Counted from the stretch's first letter, positions 34,599-42,931 are shown. The stretch is 62,921 nucleotides of DNA from an uncultured Gemmatimonadota bacterium (GCA_903893785.1 CAITNQ010000354.1:1-62921); one strand, 5' to 3'. Notes: a model not told the origin generated them from the letters alone. Program-made: numbers and translations.

Positions 34599-35750
34599 AT
34601 GAAGATCAGCAAGATCCGCACGCTGTGCCTGTCCCGCGCTCACGAACCCGCACGGCAGTGGCGCACGTCTACCGTGCGGGTGCCCAAGGCCGATGCTGCG
34701 ATAGTCGTCGTAGAGACCGACGAAGGCGTCACGGGCATTGGCGAGGCCTGTGCCTACGGCAATCCACCCCGTATCCGCGAAGAGGTGCAGCGGTTGGCGC
34801 CGACGCTGATCGGGCGCGACCCCCGGGAACCGGACGTGGTCCCACGACCCGTGGGCATGAACGCCCCCGTGGACACCGCCATTGCCGGTCTGGACGCGGC
34901 CGTCTGGGACATCCGCGGCCAGGTGGCCGGCCGACGGGTCGCCGATCTGCTGGCGGCGCCGGGTCAGGCAGCCCTGGAACGGGTGCGCCTGTACGCCTCG
35001 GGCGGCGTGGATTACGACTGGGAGAACCGGCCCGAGTCAGTCGTGGCCGAAGCCCTTGACTACGTGCGCCAGGGGTTCACGGCCTTCAAGATGCGAATCG
35101 GCACCGAGTGGAGTTGGGCCGGCGTCACAGCCGAACGTTTCATCGAACTGGCCACGGAGGTGACCCGCGCCGTTGCCGGACGCATGGAACTGATGCTCGA
35201 CGGTAACCAACGGCTCACACAGGCACAGGCGCTGCAGATCGGTCGAGCCCTGGACGAACTGGGGTGGACTTGGTTCGAAGAGCCCATCCCGCAGCAGGAT
35301 ATCCCCGGCTACGCCCACCTCAACCAGGCCCTCGGCCTGCCCGTGACCGGCGGCGAGCAGTACACCCGCGTGGAGCAGTTTGAGCCCTACCTTGAGCAGC
35401 GGGCCTATGGCATTGTGCAGGCCGACGGCGGTTGGTGCGGATTGACCGAGGGCATGCGGATCGCGCGCCGCGCCCACGAGTTCGGCGTGCCGCACTGCCC
35501 GCACAACTGGCACAATGGTCTGATGACCGTGGCCAATGCCCATCTGGTCGCGGCGCTGCCAGCGCCACGAGTGCTCGAGCTGTGCATGGTCCAGGGCCCG
35601 CTGCAGTGGGGCCTGCTCAAATCGGCGCCGACGATCGCCAACGGGCACCTGGAGCTGGCGCCGCGTCCTGGCCTGGGCGCCGAGTTGGGCGACGACCTGG
35701 AAGACCGGTTCCCCTACATCGAGGGCAGTTGGGCCGAACCGGCCCGTTGA
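34599..35750 (+). CDS. Mandelate racemase-like enolase-superfamily enzyme
   Basis: 383-residue enolase-superfamily protein with a complete mandelate-racemase-type active site: Lys164 in FKMRIG (Lys-x-Arg instead of Lys-x-Lys), metal ligands Asp201 (MLDGNQ), Glu227 (WFEEPI) and Glu253 (GGEQYT), Asp276 (QADGGWCG) and His302/305 (CPHNWHNGL) forming the Asp-His dyad. Such enzymes dehydrate or epimerise sugar acids (aldonates, aldarates). Spacing of the residues matches the prototype closely. ATG 34599 after GGAGG. Last gene of the plus-strand run, closing on a shared terminator with the convergent RraA-like gene, so it likely supplies a 2-keto-3-deoxy acid that an aldolase could split. Substrate not determined. 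Confidence 0.9.
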   Translation: MKISKIRTLCLSRAHEPARQWRTSTVRVPKADAAIVVVETDEGVTGIGEACAYGNPPRIREEVQRLAPTLIGRDPREPDVVPRPVGMNAPVDTAIAGLDAAVWDIRGQVAGRRVADLLAAPGQAALERVRLYASGGVDYDWENRPESVVAEALDYVRQGFTAFKMRIGTEWSWAGVTAERFIELATEVTRAVAGRMELMLDGNQRLTQAQALQIGRALDELGWTWFEEPIPQQDIPGYAHLNQALGLPVTGGEQYTRVEQFEPYLEQRAYGIVQADGGWCGLTEGMRIARRAHEFGVPHCPHNWHNGLMTVANAHLVAALPAPRVLELCMVQGPLQWGLLKSAPTIANGHLELAPRPGLGAELGDDLEDRFPYIEGSWAEPAR

Positions 35751-35781
35751 CGCGGTTGAGCGGCGCAGACCGCAGTGTTGC

Positions 35782-35812
35782 CGCCTCGACGCCCGGGACC
35801 GGCGTCGAGGCG
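35782..35812. terminator. Shared bidirectional hairpin terminator
   Basis: Perfect 12-bp stem CGCCTCGACGCC / GGCGTCGAGGCG with a 7-nt loop, between the convergent genes ending at 35750 and 35817. Stem stability is high; T-runs are short, so termination strength is inferred from placement. Confidence 0.75.
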
Positions 35813-35816
35813 GGCC

Positions 35817-36701
35817 TTACCAGGTCCGGTGCTGCAGGTATTCCTGGACCACCTCGGCCGGCACCGGCAGTTGGTCCAGGTGGACCGCCAGCCATTCCGA
35901 GAAGTCGCGTTCGATGACATCGCTCCAACGCCGGTCGATCTCGCCGGAACTGTAACGCCCCTGGCTCAGGCGCAGCTTGCCGAAGGTATCGCGCAAGCGC
36001 ACGATCTCAGAGGTGGTCACGACCTTCTCGGCCAGATGGGGCGGCACGAAGATCACGCCTTCGCGCTTCCCCAGGACGACATCTCCAGGCATCACCGTGG
36101 CCAGTCCCAGCCGAACGGGGCAATTCAGGCCAGCCAGCATGATGGTCGGCGATGCGTACGAGGGGTGCCAGCCGCGCACGAAGCTGGTGAAGGCAGTACC
36201 GAGTTCCTCGATACCTTCCAGATCGCGGACCGCGGCGTCGTGCACCACGCCGTTTCCGGAGCGAGCCAGGATGGCGGTGGCCAGGTTGTCACCGATGATC
36301 GGCCCCTGGGCCACCTTGCCATACACATCGGCCACGTAGACATCGCCCGGGCACAGGGCATCGATGGGCCAGGAGATCTGGTCGCCGACCTGTCCCGTGC
36401 GCTCGCCCTTGGCCTCCATCACCGTGCGCAGGTCCGGACGGCGTGGCATGTACAGGGCGGTTAACGCTCGTCCACACAGAACGCCACCCGGATGGGTGCA
36501 CTGCCACCCATCCTCGTACTGGTGCTCAAACCCCTCGCCGGCCAGAACACCCCACGCCTGCGTGATGGTCACCTGGCGCATGCGGGCAATGATGTCGTCG
36601 GGCACCCGAGGACGGCCGTCGGGCAGCCGCTCGCCATGCCAGTGCGGCGTGTATTCGGCCAACTCGTCAGGGGTCAGATTGAGGGGCGCGAACTTCTCCA
36701 T
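35817..36701 (-). CDS. RraA-like / HMG-CHA aldolase-family protein
   Basis: 294-residue protein of the RraA/4-hydroxy-4-methyl-2-oxoglutarate aldolase family, longer than E. coli RraA (about 160). The signature is present: GPIIGDNLATAIL followed by GNGVVHDAAVRDLEGI, where the Gly-Asp...Arg-Asp residues bind the divalent metal and the alpha-keto acid. Extensions at both ends are helical. Aldolase or 2-keto-acid decarboxylase activity is expected; many large relatives sit in sugar-acid clusters. ATG 36701 with ACGGAGG. It faces the racemase-like gene across the shared terminator and may act in the same pathway (inference). Confidence 0.85.
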   Translation of the reverse strand: MEKFAPLNLTPDELAEYTPHWHGERLPDGRPRVPDDIIARMRQVTITQAWGVLAGEGFEHQYEDGWQCTHPGGVLCGRALTALYMPRRPDLRTVMEAKGERTGQVGDQISWPIDALCPGDVYVADVYGKVAQGPIIGDNLATAILARSGNGVVHDAAVRDLEGIEELGTAFTSFVRGWHPSYASPTIMLAGLNCPVRLGLATVMPGDVVLGKREGVIFVPPHLAEKVVTTSEIVRLRDTFGKLRLSQGRYSSGEIDRRWSDVIERDFSEWLAVHLDQLPVPAEVVQEYLQHRTW

Positions 36702-36736
36702 GGCACGGCCTCCGTGTAGGAGTGCGGGACCGCAGC

Positions 36737-36774
36737 CAAACGGGCGGCACCCGTCACCGGATGCCGCCCGTTTG
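36737..36774 (-). terminator. Terminator of the cold-shock gene
   Basis: Perfect 13-bp stem CAAACGGGCGGCA / TGCCGCCCGTTTG, loop 12 nt, 22 bp after the csp stop and before the RraA-like start. No long T-run follows on the minus strand. Confidence 0.75.
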
Positions 36775-36796
36775 GTTGATCGACCCTGGTGAACGA

Positions 36797-37009
36797 TCAG
36801 CGGACGACAATAACGTCCTGGGCCTGCAAGCCCTTGGCGCCCTGGACAACTTCGAATTCCACCTGTTGGCCGTCTTCAAGGGTCTTGTAGCCTTCGCCGC
36901 GAACGGAGGTGTAGTGGACGAACACGTCATCGCCGCTGGCACGGGTAATGAACCCCCAGCCTTTGGCGTTATCGAACCACTTGACAGTGCCCGTCTCGCG
37001 CTCTGCCAT
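36797..37009 (-). CDS. csp: Cold-shock domain protein
   Basis: 70-residue single-OB-fold CspA-type nucleic-acid chaperone. RNP1 is KGWGFITR (about 16-23) and RNP2 is DVFVHYTSV; the rest follows the family (ETGTVKWFDNAKG at the start, FEVVQGAKGLQAQDV at the end). It melts RNA structure during cold or growth transitions. ATG 37009 has AGGAGG with 10-nt spacing; an ATG at 37018 would sit 1 nt from that site and is rejected. A consensus -10 box far upstream implies a leader of about 140 nt, as known for cspA mRNAs. Own terminator downstream, so monocistronic. Confidence 0.97.
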   Translation of the reverse strand: MAERETGTVKWFDNAKGWGFITRASGDDVFVHYTSVRGEGYKTLEDGQQVEFEVVQGAKGLQAQDVIVVR

Positions 37010-37154
37010 GACGCACATCCCTCCTGGTCGAGAAGCTGGATCAGGGCGTTCCCGCCGCCCAGCAGGCAACCTGCTGCGGATCCTTGTAGAACGCCCGCCA
37101 ACGGGTTGACACACCGACCGCACCGACGGCTTCGAGCGGCACGGAATGCCGTAT

Positions 37155-37160
37155 ATTATA
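37155..37160 (-). promoter_or_regulatory. Probable -10 element of the csp promoter
   Basis: Perfect TATAAT on the minus strand within the only AT-rich patch of the 252-bp csp/GNAT gap. The expected start point near 37148 gives a 5' leader of about 139 nt before csp. No consensus -35 is seen at 16-18 bp, so the assignment is moderate. Confidence 0.55.
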
Positions 37161-37261
37161 ACGAAAACAACCTGTGGCGCCACCGCGATGGCGGCAGCGC
37201 GCCGGGCCGCGACCGCGGCCGCCCCAACCCCCATGCACCCTTGCCCAGAGAGTCCGCCGCC

Positions 37262-37882
37262 ATGGCGATCTGCGCCGACTGCACTGCACCGATCGGTCTG
37301 CCCGAGCCCTGCACCCTGGTCCTCCCCGACGGCAGTGCGGCAACGCTCCGACTGCTCGCCGCCGACGACGTTGACGCTCTGGGGACGTTCTTCGTCGAAC
37401 TGGGAGAGGAAACGCGTCGCCTGTATGCCCCCCACGCCTTCGACCGCGAGACGGCCGCCTCGCTGTGCGCCGGACCCAAGCCCGAGGAGGCCTGGCGTTT
37501 CGTGCTGGTGGCCAGCACCCCGGTTCCTGGCCGCATCCTCGCCTACTTCATCATCAAGCTGGGAGGATACGCCAGCGACGCCCAGCGCTACGCGGCGCGA
37601 GGCCTGCACCTGGATGAAGCGACCACCTGCTCCCTGGCCCCGTCGGTCGCCGACGACCAGCAGTCGCGCGGGATCGGCGGCACGGTGCTCGGACCCATCT
37701 TGGCCGCCATGGCAACCCGCGGTTACCGCACCATGGTGTTGCAGGGCGGCGTGCGCGCCCTCAACCCCCGCGCCATACGCTTCTATGAGAAGAATGGTTT
37801 TGTCCGCGTCGGCGACTTCCGTGTCCGTGACCTGGACAACCACGACATGATGCTGGACCTGACCCGGGTCGTCCCGGGTTAG
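37262..37882 (+). CDS. GNAT-family N-acetyltransferase
   Basis: 206-residue GNAT acyltransferase. The N-terminal part (CTLVLPDGSAATLRLLAADDVDAL, FFVELGEETRRLYAPHAFD) matches acetyltransferase_1 relatives; motif A contains SVADDQQSRGIGGTVLGPIL with the acetyl-CoA pyrophosphate loop (QSRGIGG), and motif B is ALNPRAIRFYEKNGFVRVGD. Transfers an acetyl group to an amine; the acceptor is unknown. ATG 37262; no strong Shine-Dalgarno. Divergent from csp. A hairpin follows the stop, so it is probably transcribed alone. Confidence 0.87.
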   Translation: MAICADCTAPIGLPEPCTLVLPDGSAATLRLLAADDVDALGTFFVELGEETRRLYAPHAFDRETAASLCAGPKPEEAWRFVLVASTPVPGRILAYFIIKLGGYASDAQRYAARGLHLDEATTCSLAPSVADDQQSRGIGGTVLGPILAAMATRGYRTMVLQGGVRALNPRAIRFYEKNGFVRVGDFRVRDLDNHDMMLDLTRVVPG

Positions 37883-37901
37883 CCGCACCCAGGGCCGGTC
37901 G

Positions 37902-37929
37902 GCCGCACCGCCCAACCGCGCGGTGCGGC
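37902..37929 (+). terminator. Hairpin after the GNAT gene
   Basis: Perfect 10-bp stem GCCGCACCGC / GCGGTGCGGC, loop 8 nt, 19 bp after the GNAT stop. No T-run; probable terminator from position and stability. Confidence 0.6.
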
Positions 37930-37985
37930 GCCCGCCGGCTCCGCTGGTGACGCCGCACTGCCGAACAGCTCGCCAAGGAGCTCCC

Positions 37986-38831
37986 ATGGAACCCGTGTCC
38001 GACAACGACAGCACGCAGATCCAGGCCATCGACGTGCACGGCCACTTCGGCGCGTACGACCGGGTCGAGGCCACTGACCTGGAGCGGCAGTGGATGAGCG
38101 CCGATGCCGCGGCGGTGGCCGTGCGGGCAGCCAGGGCGCGCGTGACGCTGACGCTGGTGTCGCCGCTGGAGGGTCTCCTACCTCGCGGTCAGGCCGACCC
38201 TGTTGCCGCCAACCAGTCCGCCGCCGCCCGCGTAGCCGCAGTGCCGGGCCTGCTGCAGTGGGTCATTGTCCACCCGCAGCGGCCTGAAACGCTGACCCAG
38301 GCACGCCGGATGTGCGGCCGGGGCCGCGTGTGCGGGATCAAGATCCACCCGGAAGAACACGCCTATGCCATTGCGACCTACGGCGACCAGCTGATGGCCC
38401 TGGCGGCGGAACTGGGGGCTGTAGTGCTGGCCCATAGCGGCGACGGCAACAGCCGGCCCAGCGAGTACGTGCCGTTGGCCAACGCCTACCCCGAAGTGAA
38501 GATGATCCTCGGGCACCTGGGCAACGGGGGCGACTCGGGTCGGCTCGACCTGCAGGTGCGAGCCATCCAGGCCGCCCAACACGGCAACCTGAGCGTGGAC
38601 ACCTCCAGCGCCCGGAGCCTGACCCCGGGACTGATCGAATGGGCCGTGACCGAGATCGGCGCCGAGCGGGTGTTGTTCGGCAGCGACACACCGCTGTACT
38701 TCGTCGCCAGCCAGCGTGCCCGTATTGACCGGGCCGAGCTTGATCTGCCGACGCGACGACAGATTCTGCGCGAGAACGCCCTGGAGCTGTTCGGCAGGTT
38801 CACGTGCGAAGAGGGGAATCCGTCATGCTGA
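37986..38831 (+). CDS. Amidohydrolase (PF04909 type)
   Basis: 281-residue amidohydrolase_2-type TIM-barrel enzyme. Seen: AIDVHGHFG (His-x-His metal motif), IKIHPEEHAYA, VVLAHSGDGN, MILGHLGNGG and the terminal VLFGSDTPLYF with the catalytic Asp. Known relatives are decarboxylases and hydrolases acting on aromatic or lactone substrates and sugar-acid lactones. ATG 37986 behind AAGGAG. The stop overlaps the start of the DapA-like gene by 7 bp, showing coupled translation and pointing to consecutive steps, perhaps lactone opening followed by aldol cleavage (inference). Confidence 0.85.
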   Translation: MEPVSDNDSTQIQAIDVHGHFGAYDRVEATDLERQWMSADAAAVAVRAARARVTLTLVSPLEGLLPRGQADPVAANQSAAARVAAVPGLLQWVIVHPQRPETLTQARRMCGRGRVCGIKIHPEEHAYAIATYGDQLMALAAELGAVVLAHSGDGNSRPSEYVPLANAYPEVKMILGHLGNGGDSGRLDLQVRAIQAAQHGNLSVDTSSARSLTPGLIEWAVTEIGAERVLFGSDTPLYFVASQRARIDRAELDLPTRRQILRENALELFGRFTCEEGNPSC

Positions 38832-39754
38832 GCACTACCCGTTTTGCCGGACCGTGGGCCGGCCTGCCGGTTTCGTGGCACGACGACGATACGCTCGATG
38901 AACCCACGTACCGGGAGGACGTCGCCCGCTGCTGCCGCGTCGGCGTGCCCGGCGTGTACACCGCCGGCACTACGGGTGAGTTCTACGCCATGGACGACGC
39001 GGAGTGGGACCGCGTGGCCCAGGCCACGGTGGAGGTGGCCCGGGCCCACGGCACGCCGGTGATGCTTGGCGTCACCGCTACCTACACCCGGGGCGCCGTC
39101 TGCCGCGCGCGCCGCGCTGCGGCGCTGGGAGCCGACGCGATCCAAGTGGCCCTGCCGTTCTGGATGGAGGTACCCGACGCTCAGGTCGTGCCCTTCTTCC
39201 GCGCCGTTGGCGAAGCCGCTGACGGCCTGGCAGTCTCAGTGTACGAGACGACGCGCTGCCGCAAGGTGCTGACGCTCGAGCAGCACATGGCGATCAAGGA
39301 AGCTGTGCCGGGGTACCAGATGGTCAAGGCCAACGCCGGCACCCTCGGCGCCTCTCCCGAAGGGTGCCGCCAGCTCTCGGCCTTCGTCAGCGTGTTTGTC
39401 GGCGAGCATCTCTGGGGGGCGCTCTGCCCCCATGGCGCCCGTGGCGGCTGCAGCTCCATTGTGTACTGGAACCCGCGCGTGATCCTGGACCTGTGGCGTC
39501 GGGCTGAAGCAGCCGACTGGGATGCCTTGGCCTCCGGCTGCGCCCGACTGGCCTGTCTGGACGAGTTCCTCGGTGCCCGTTACGCACCCTTGGGGTTTAC
39601 CGACACGGCTTACGACCGAATGGGTGCCAGGGCCTTCGGGTTCCTGCAGACCAGCCTGCGCAACCGCGGCCCGTATGTCTCACCAACGGCGACCGACGTG
39701 GCCGACCTGCGCCAGTGGTGCCAGGAGCACCTGCCCGAGATGCTGGCTCTGTGA
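38825..39754 (+). CDS. DapA/NAL-family aldolase or dehydratase
   Basis: 309-residue class I aldolase-superfamily protein (dihydrodipicolinate synthase / N-acetylneuraminate lyase family). Seen: TAGTTGEFYAM (carboxylate-binding Gly-Thr-Thr-Gly-Glu), the catalytic Tyr140 in VYETTR and Schiff-base Lys168 in YQMVKANAG, with normal spacing. Not lysine-pathway DapA by context; members in sugar-acid clusters cleave or dehydrate 2-keto-3-deoxy acids. ATG 38825 overlaps the amidohydrolase stop. Ends 15 bp from the convergent oxidoreductase gene. Confidence 0.9.
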   Translation: MLSTTRFAGPWAGLPVSWHDDDTLDEPTYREDVARCCRVGVPGVYTAGTTGEFYAMDDAEWDRVAQATVEVARAHGTPVMLGVTATYTRGAVCRARRAAALGADAIQVALPFWMEVPDAQVVPFFRAVGEAADGLAVSVYETTRCRKVLTLEQHMAIKEAVPGYQMVKANAGTLGASPEGCRQLSAFVSVFVGEHLWGALCPHGARGGCSSIVYWNPRVILDLWRRAEAADWDALASGCARLACLDEFLGARYAPLGFTDTAYDRMGARAFGFLQTSLRNRGPYVSPTATDVADLRQWCQEHLPEMLAL

Positions 39755-39769
39755 GTTTGTTACCCGGGC

Positions 39770-40798
39770 TCAGACGTGGATGGCGACGCGACGGCCGCGC
39801 CGCGCGCTCTCGATAGCGCCGAAGACCATTGCCAGGCTGTGGATGTTGTCCGTGCACACGGTCTCGGGGACTGTGCCTTGCCGGACGCAGTCAATGAACT
39901 CCCGTATGAGGCCTTCGTGCCCGCCAACGCGGTCACTGCGCCGCAGCGCCGGAAGGGGCTGATCGCGCATCTCGGAGAAGAAGGCGCCGGTCTTCTTCAC
40001 CTGCTGTATCGCGACCCCCTGGCCGCCGTCCCAGGTCACCGAACCCCGCGTGCCAACCAGGCGCCACTGGCTCTCCCAGGAGGTACTGAGCCCCTCGGCG
40101 CACCAACTGCCGCGATAGGTGTATACCAGTCCCCCGGTCATGTCGAAGATGGCCACGGCCGAGGCGTCGTGATCGTACCAGGAGCCAGCCGGGTTCCACT
40201 CGCGGCAGTGCACCGACACCGGGTTGGCGCCGGTCAGCAACCGGGCCTGGTCAAAGGTGTGGATGGCCATATCCAACAGCAGCACGTGCTCCATTCGGTC
40301 GCGGAAACCGCCGAAATGGGCGCCGATATAGAAATCGCAGTTGACCGTCGTCAGGTCGCCGATGGCGCCGCTGGCGATGAACCGGCGCAGGCGGCGGATC
40401 GATTCCATATAGCGCCGGTTCTGGATGACGGCGTATATCTTGCCGGCTTTGGCCGCCTCGCGGACCGCACGCCGGGCATGGGCCATGGAATCGGCCATGG
40501 GCTTTTCGCCCAAGACATGGCAGCCGTGCTGCAGTGCCGCCACGGTCACCGAAGTGTGGGCTTCGGGCACCGTGCAGTCGAAAACCGCGTCCGGTCGGGC
40601 CTGGCGCAACGCCTCGGTCAGTGACGTCGTCACCAGAGCGCGGTCCAGGGCGAACTCCTCAGCCCGGCGGCGCGCGTGCGACTCCGCGACATCGACCAGC
40701 GCCACCACCTCTACCCCCTTGAGCTTGGCAGCGGCAGTCAGCCAGGCATGACTCATGCCCCCGCAACCCACCATCGCCACGCGGATCTTCGCTGCCAT
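39770..40798 (-). CDS. Gfo/Idh/MocA-family oxidoreductase
   Basis: 342-residue NAD(P)-dependent sugar oxidoreductase. The Rossmann start is RVAMVGCGGMSHAWL; the hallmark EKPMA (in HVLGEKPMADS) supplies the catalytic Lys, and the second domain contains HTFDQARLLTG with the His typical of the family's active site. Oxidises or reduces hydroxyl groups of inositols, amino sugars or similar. Two ATGs lie next to each other (40801 and 40798); the second has AGGAGG at 5-nt spacing and is chosen. Same strand as the serine hydrolase upstream (48-bp gap), convergent with the DapA-like gene. Confidence 0.93.
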   Translation of the reverse strand: MAAKIRVAMVGCGGMSHAWLTAAAKLKGVEVVALVDVAESHARRRAEEFALDRALVTTSLTEALRQARPDAVFDCTVPEAHTSVTVAALQHGCHVLGEKPMADSMAHARRAVREAAKAGKIYAVIQNRRYMESIRRLRRFIASGAIGDLTTVNCDFYIGAHFGGFRDRMEHVLLLDMAIHTFDQARLLTGANPVSVHCREWNPAGSWYDHDASAVAIFDMTGGLVYTYRGSWCAEGLSTSWESQWRLVGTRGSVTWDGGQGVAIQQVKKTGAFFSEMRDQPLPALRRSDRVGGHEGLIREFIDCVRQGTVPETVCTDNIHSLAMVFGAIESARRGRRVAIHV

Positions 40799-40846
40799 CA
40801 TGGCCTCCTCGCGGCGCCCGAGCCCAGACCATCAGGGCCAGGCGCG

Positions 40847-42079
40847 TCAGTCGTCGTAGGTGAAGACGAAGCGGCTCAGGTCAGGCGCTCGCCAGCGCCT
40901 TCGCTGCCGTTCGTAATCGTAGATCACTCGCCCCACATTGGCAAGGAACGGGAACCCGATGCGATCGTATTCGTAGTGGTCGTCGTTGTAAACCCCATTC
41001 GCGTTCACCGAGATGACGGCGGTCAACAGGAACTCAACGCCGTGCTCGAAGTCGACCACATACGCGTTGTCGGCCATGAATCCGTAGGCCAGTCCCACCT
41101 TGTTGAACATCCGGACCGAGGGCGGCAGAGGGTCACGCCGGTCGCCGTAGAGCAGGAATTTCACATAGGCGTCGTAGTAATGGTGTGGGTCGTAGATTGG
41201 CTGGCGACTCTCGCGCGGCAAGCGCGACATGGCCCGCAACAGGAAGCGGCGGTCCTCAGGCGCCAGATCGAAGCGACAACCGGGCGGCAGACTGGCGGGG
41301 AACACCACCGCCCGCAGCAGGCGCTGCATCACCTCTACCGACATCCAGTTCAGCCCCGCGAAGTCTTTGGGCCGCGGCTGCAGCACGCCATCGACCACCT
41401 CGGCCGAGCCTTTCAGAATCGGCCGAAGGGCGCGGTATTCCCGCGAACTGACCTGGGCCGACTGCCGGTAGATGACATCGCGGGGCCAGTCGCGGGCGTA
41501 GAATTCGAACGGGTTGGTGCAGCGGTTCTCAGCTACGGTCAGCGGCAATGACAGACGGTGGGTCAACCGAACCTGATGGTACCCCTTGCGCCAGAGGGTC
41601 TGGTTGAGCTCGTCCTGCCCGACGAACTCATACAGGCGGTTGTACGCGTCATTGTCGCTGACGGCGAAGATCCTCTCGATGTAGCCGCCCACCGTAGGCC
41701 GCCCCTCGGCGGCCCTGGTGTCCACCACGACCGCGGTCTGCCCTGGTGCGGCACGTCCAATCCGCAGAGGCGTGTCGCGGTCGAGGCCGGGAATGGCCAG
41801 GCGCCTGAGTTTCTCCAGGGCCACCAGCGCCCCGGCCAGCTTGACCACGCTGGCGGGGTAGAAATACGCGTCCGGGTCGACGCGGAAAGCGTGCTCGGTG
41901 AAGTGCGGCCGGTTGCGCGCATCGCGGTCGATCTGGGTGTACAGGATCTGGACTTCGTATTGCTCCGGCGACCGCATCACCGTGCCAAGGGCCTCCGGGC
42001 CAGCCCCCAGCAGGCGCGGCAGCAGGTCGGACGGCGCGGTTCGCGGCCGTCGCGCGGCGGGTCGTCCCCCAACGCCCAC
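40847..42079 (-). CDS. Class A beta-lactamase-like serine hydrolase
   Basis: 410-residue protein with the penicillin-recognising serine-hydrolase motifs: Ser77-x-x-Lys80 in YPASVVKL, SDN at 141-143 (AVSDNDAYNRL) and a KVG box (FNKVGLAYGF). The order and spacing match class A beta-lactamase-like enzymes, but insertions between the motifs (for example GLNWMSVEVMQRLLRAV) set it apart, so a peptidase or esterase role is as likely as drug hydrolysis. The start is uncertain: GTG 42079 lies 6 bp after the upstream stop; ATG 41977 is an alternative. No clear signal peptide with either start, odd for this family. Confidence 0.82.
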   Translation of the reverse strand: MGVGGRPAARRPRTAPSDLLPRLLGAGPEALGTVMRSPEQYEVQILYTQIDRDARNRPHFTEHAFRVDPDAYFYPASVVKLAGALVALEKLRRLAIPGLDRDTPLRIGRAAPGQTAVVVDTRAAEGRPTVGGYIERIFAVSDNDAYNRLYEFVGQDELNQTLWRKGYHQVRLTHRLSLPLTVAENRCTNPFEFYARDWPRDVIYRQSAQVSSREYRALRPILKGSAEVVDGVLQPRPKDFAGLNWMSVEVMQRLLRAVVFPASLPPGCRFDLAPEDRRFLLRAMSRLPRESRQPIYDPHHYYDAYVKFLLYGDRRDPLPPSVRMFNKVGLAYGFMADNAYVVDFEHGVEFLLTAVISVNANGVYNDDHYEYDRIGFPFLANVGRVIYDYERQRRRWRAPDLSRFVFTYDD

Positions 42080-42085
42080 GTCGGC

Positions 42086-42808
42086 TCAGGACCCGGGAGC
42101 CTGGGGCGCTGCACTGCCGGCGGCAGCCGCATACAGAACCCAGGCGGCCCACAGCAGCGTGAGGGCGATGGCGACACGGCGCACTGGCAAGCGGGCCATG
42201 GCCGCCACCCCGAGCGTCAGCACACCGACCTGCCACAGGTCGAAAACATTGATGGCGTGCAGCACTCGACCGGGGAAATGTGTCAGCGATTCGCTGGTCA
42301 ACCAGGCGCCCGGGCTGGCGCAGCGATCAGGGTTCACGCCCACCATGACCAACAGGGCCCGGGCGATCCACTCTGGTACCACAACCAGGCTGGCATGGGC
42401 CTTGGCCACCAGCATCTGCCGGTAGGTCACCTCGGCCCGGAACACCAGACGACCCAGCAGCAGACAGACCCAGGCCACGGTGACCAGCGAGAAGAACAGG
42501 CCGATGGGCACCATCAGCCAGCCGAACCAGGTGAACATGCGGTACGCCTGCTCAGCGCCCGCCTTCTTGTCGGCCGGCAGCTGCTCGATCGCCTGACGCG
42601 CCGCGGCCGCGGTCTGCTCCGCATTGAGGGCAGCCGTCAACCCATAGGCAGCCAGACCGACAACGCTGGCCACCACCATGGGCAGCAGCCAGTCCATGGC
42701 CGTCTCGCGGCCACGCAGGGCGGCGCAGGTCTGCTGCGGGGTGGCAACGGCCGCCAGCAGTCGACGGGCCAGAGGGCGGCGCTCCAGAGGCATGGCGGGG
42801 CCCGACAC
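42086..42808 (-). CDS. Yip1-like membrane protein
   Basis: 240-residue integral membrane protein with about five hydrophobic segments (MDWLLPMVVASVVGLAAYGL, WLMVPIGLFFSLVTVAWVCLLL, ALLVMVG, VGVLTLGVAAMARL, IALTLLWAAWVLYAAAAG). The arrangement and the motif-like QQTCAALRGRET before the first helix suggest the YIP1/DUF1282 family, of unknown function in bacteria. GTG 42808 with GGAGG at 9-nt spacing; ATG 42793 is the alternative. Stop lies 6 bp before the serine hydrolase, so the two are coupled. Confidence 0.7.
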   Translation of the reverse strand: MSGPAMPLERRPLARRLLAAVATPQQTCAALRGRETAMDWLLPMVVASVVGLAAYGLTAALNAEQTAAAARQAIEQLPADKKAGAEQAYRMFTWFGWLMVPIGLFFSLVTVAWVCLLLGRLVFRAEVTYRQMLVAKAHASLVVVPEWIARALLVMVGVNPDRCASPGAWLTSESLTHFPGRVLHAINVFDLWQVGVLTLGVAAMARLPVRRVAIALTLLWAAWVLYAAAAGSAAPQAPGS

Positions 42809-42931
42809 TGTCCTGTCCCTCCCGGGTGGGGTGCCCTCCCACCGCCGCGGGTCGGCGGATCGGGAGCCGGTGGCCGAATTACCGACGGCGGCCCCGTGCG
42901 GCTCTGACGGTAGGCAGAGGCTACATGGTTG

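Noticed and set aside
37106..37111. TTGACA on the plus strand as promoter of the GNAT gene
   Set aside because: No -10 sequence at 16-18 bp; the AT-rich patch lies about 40 bp away and fits the minus strand better.
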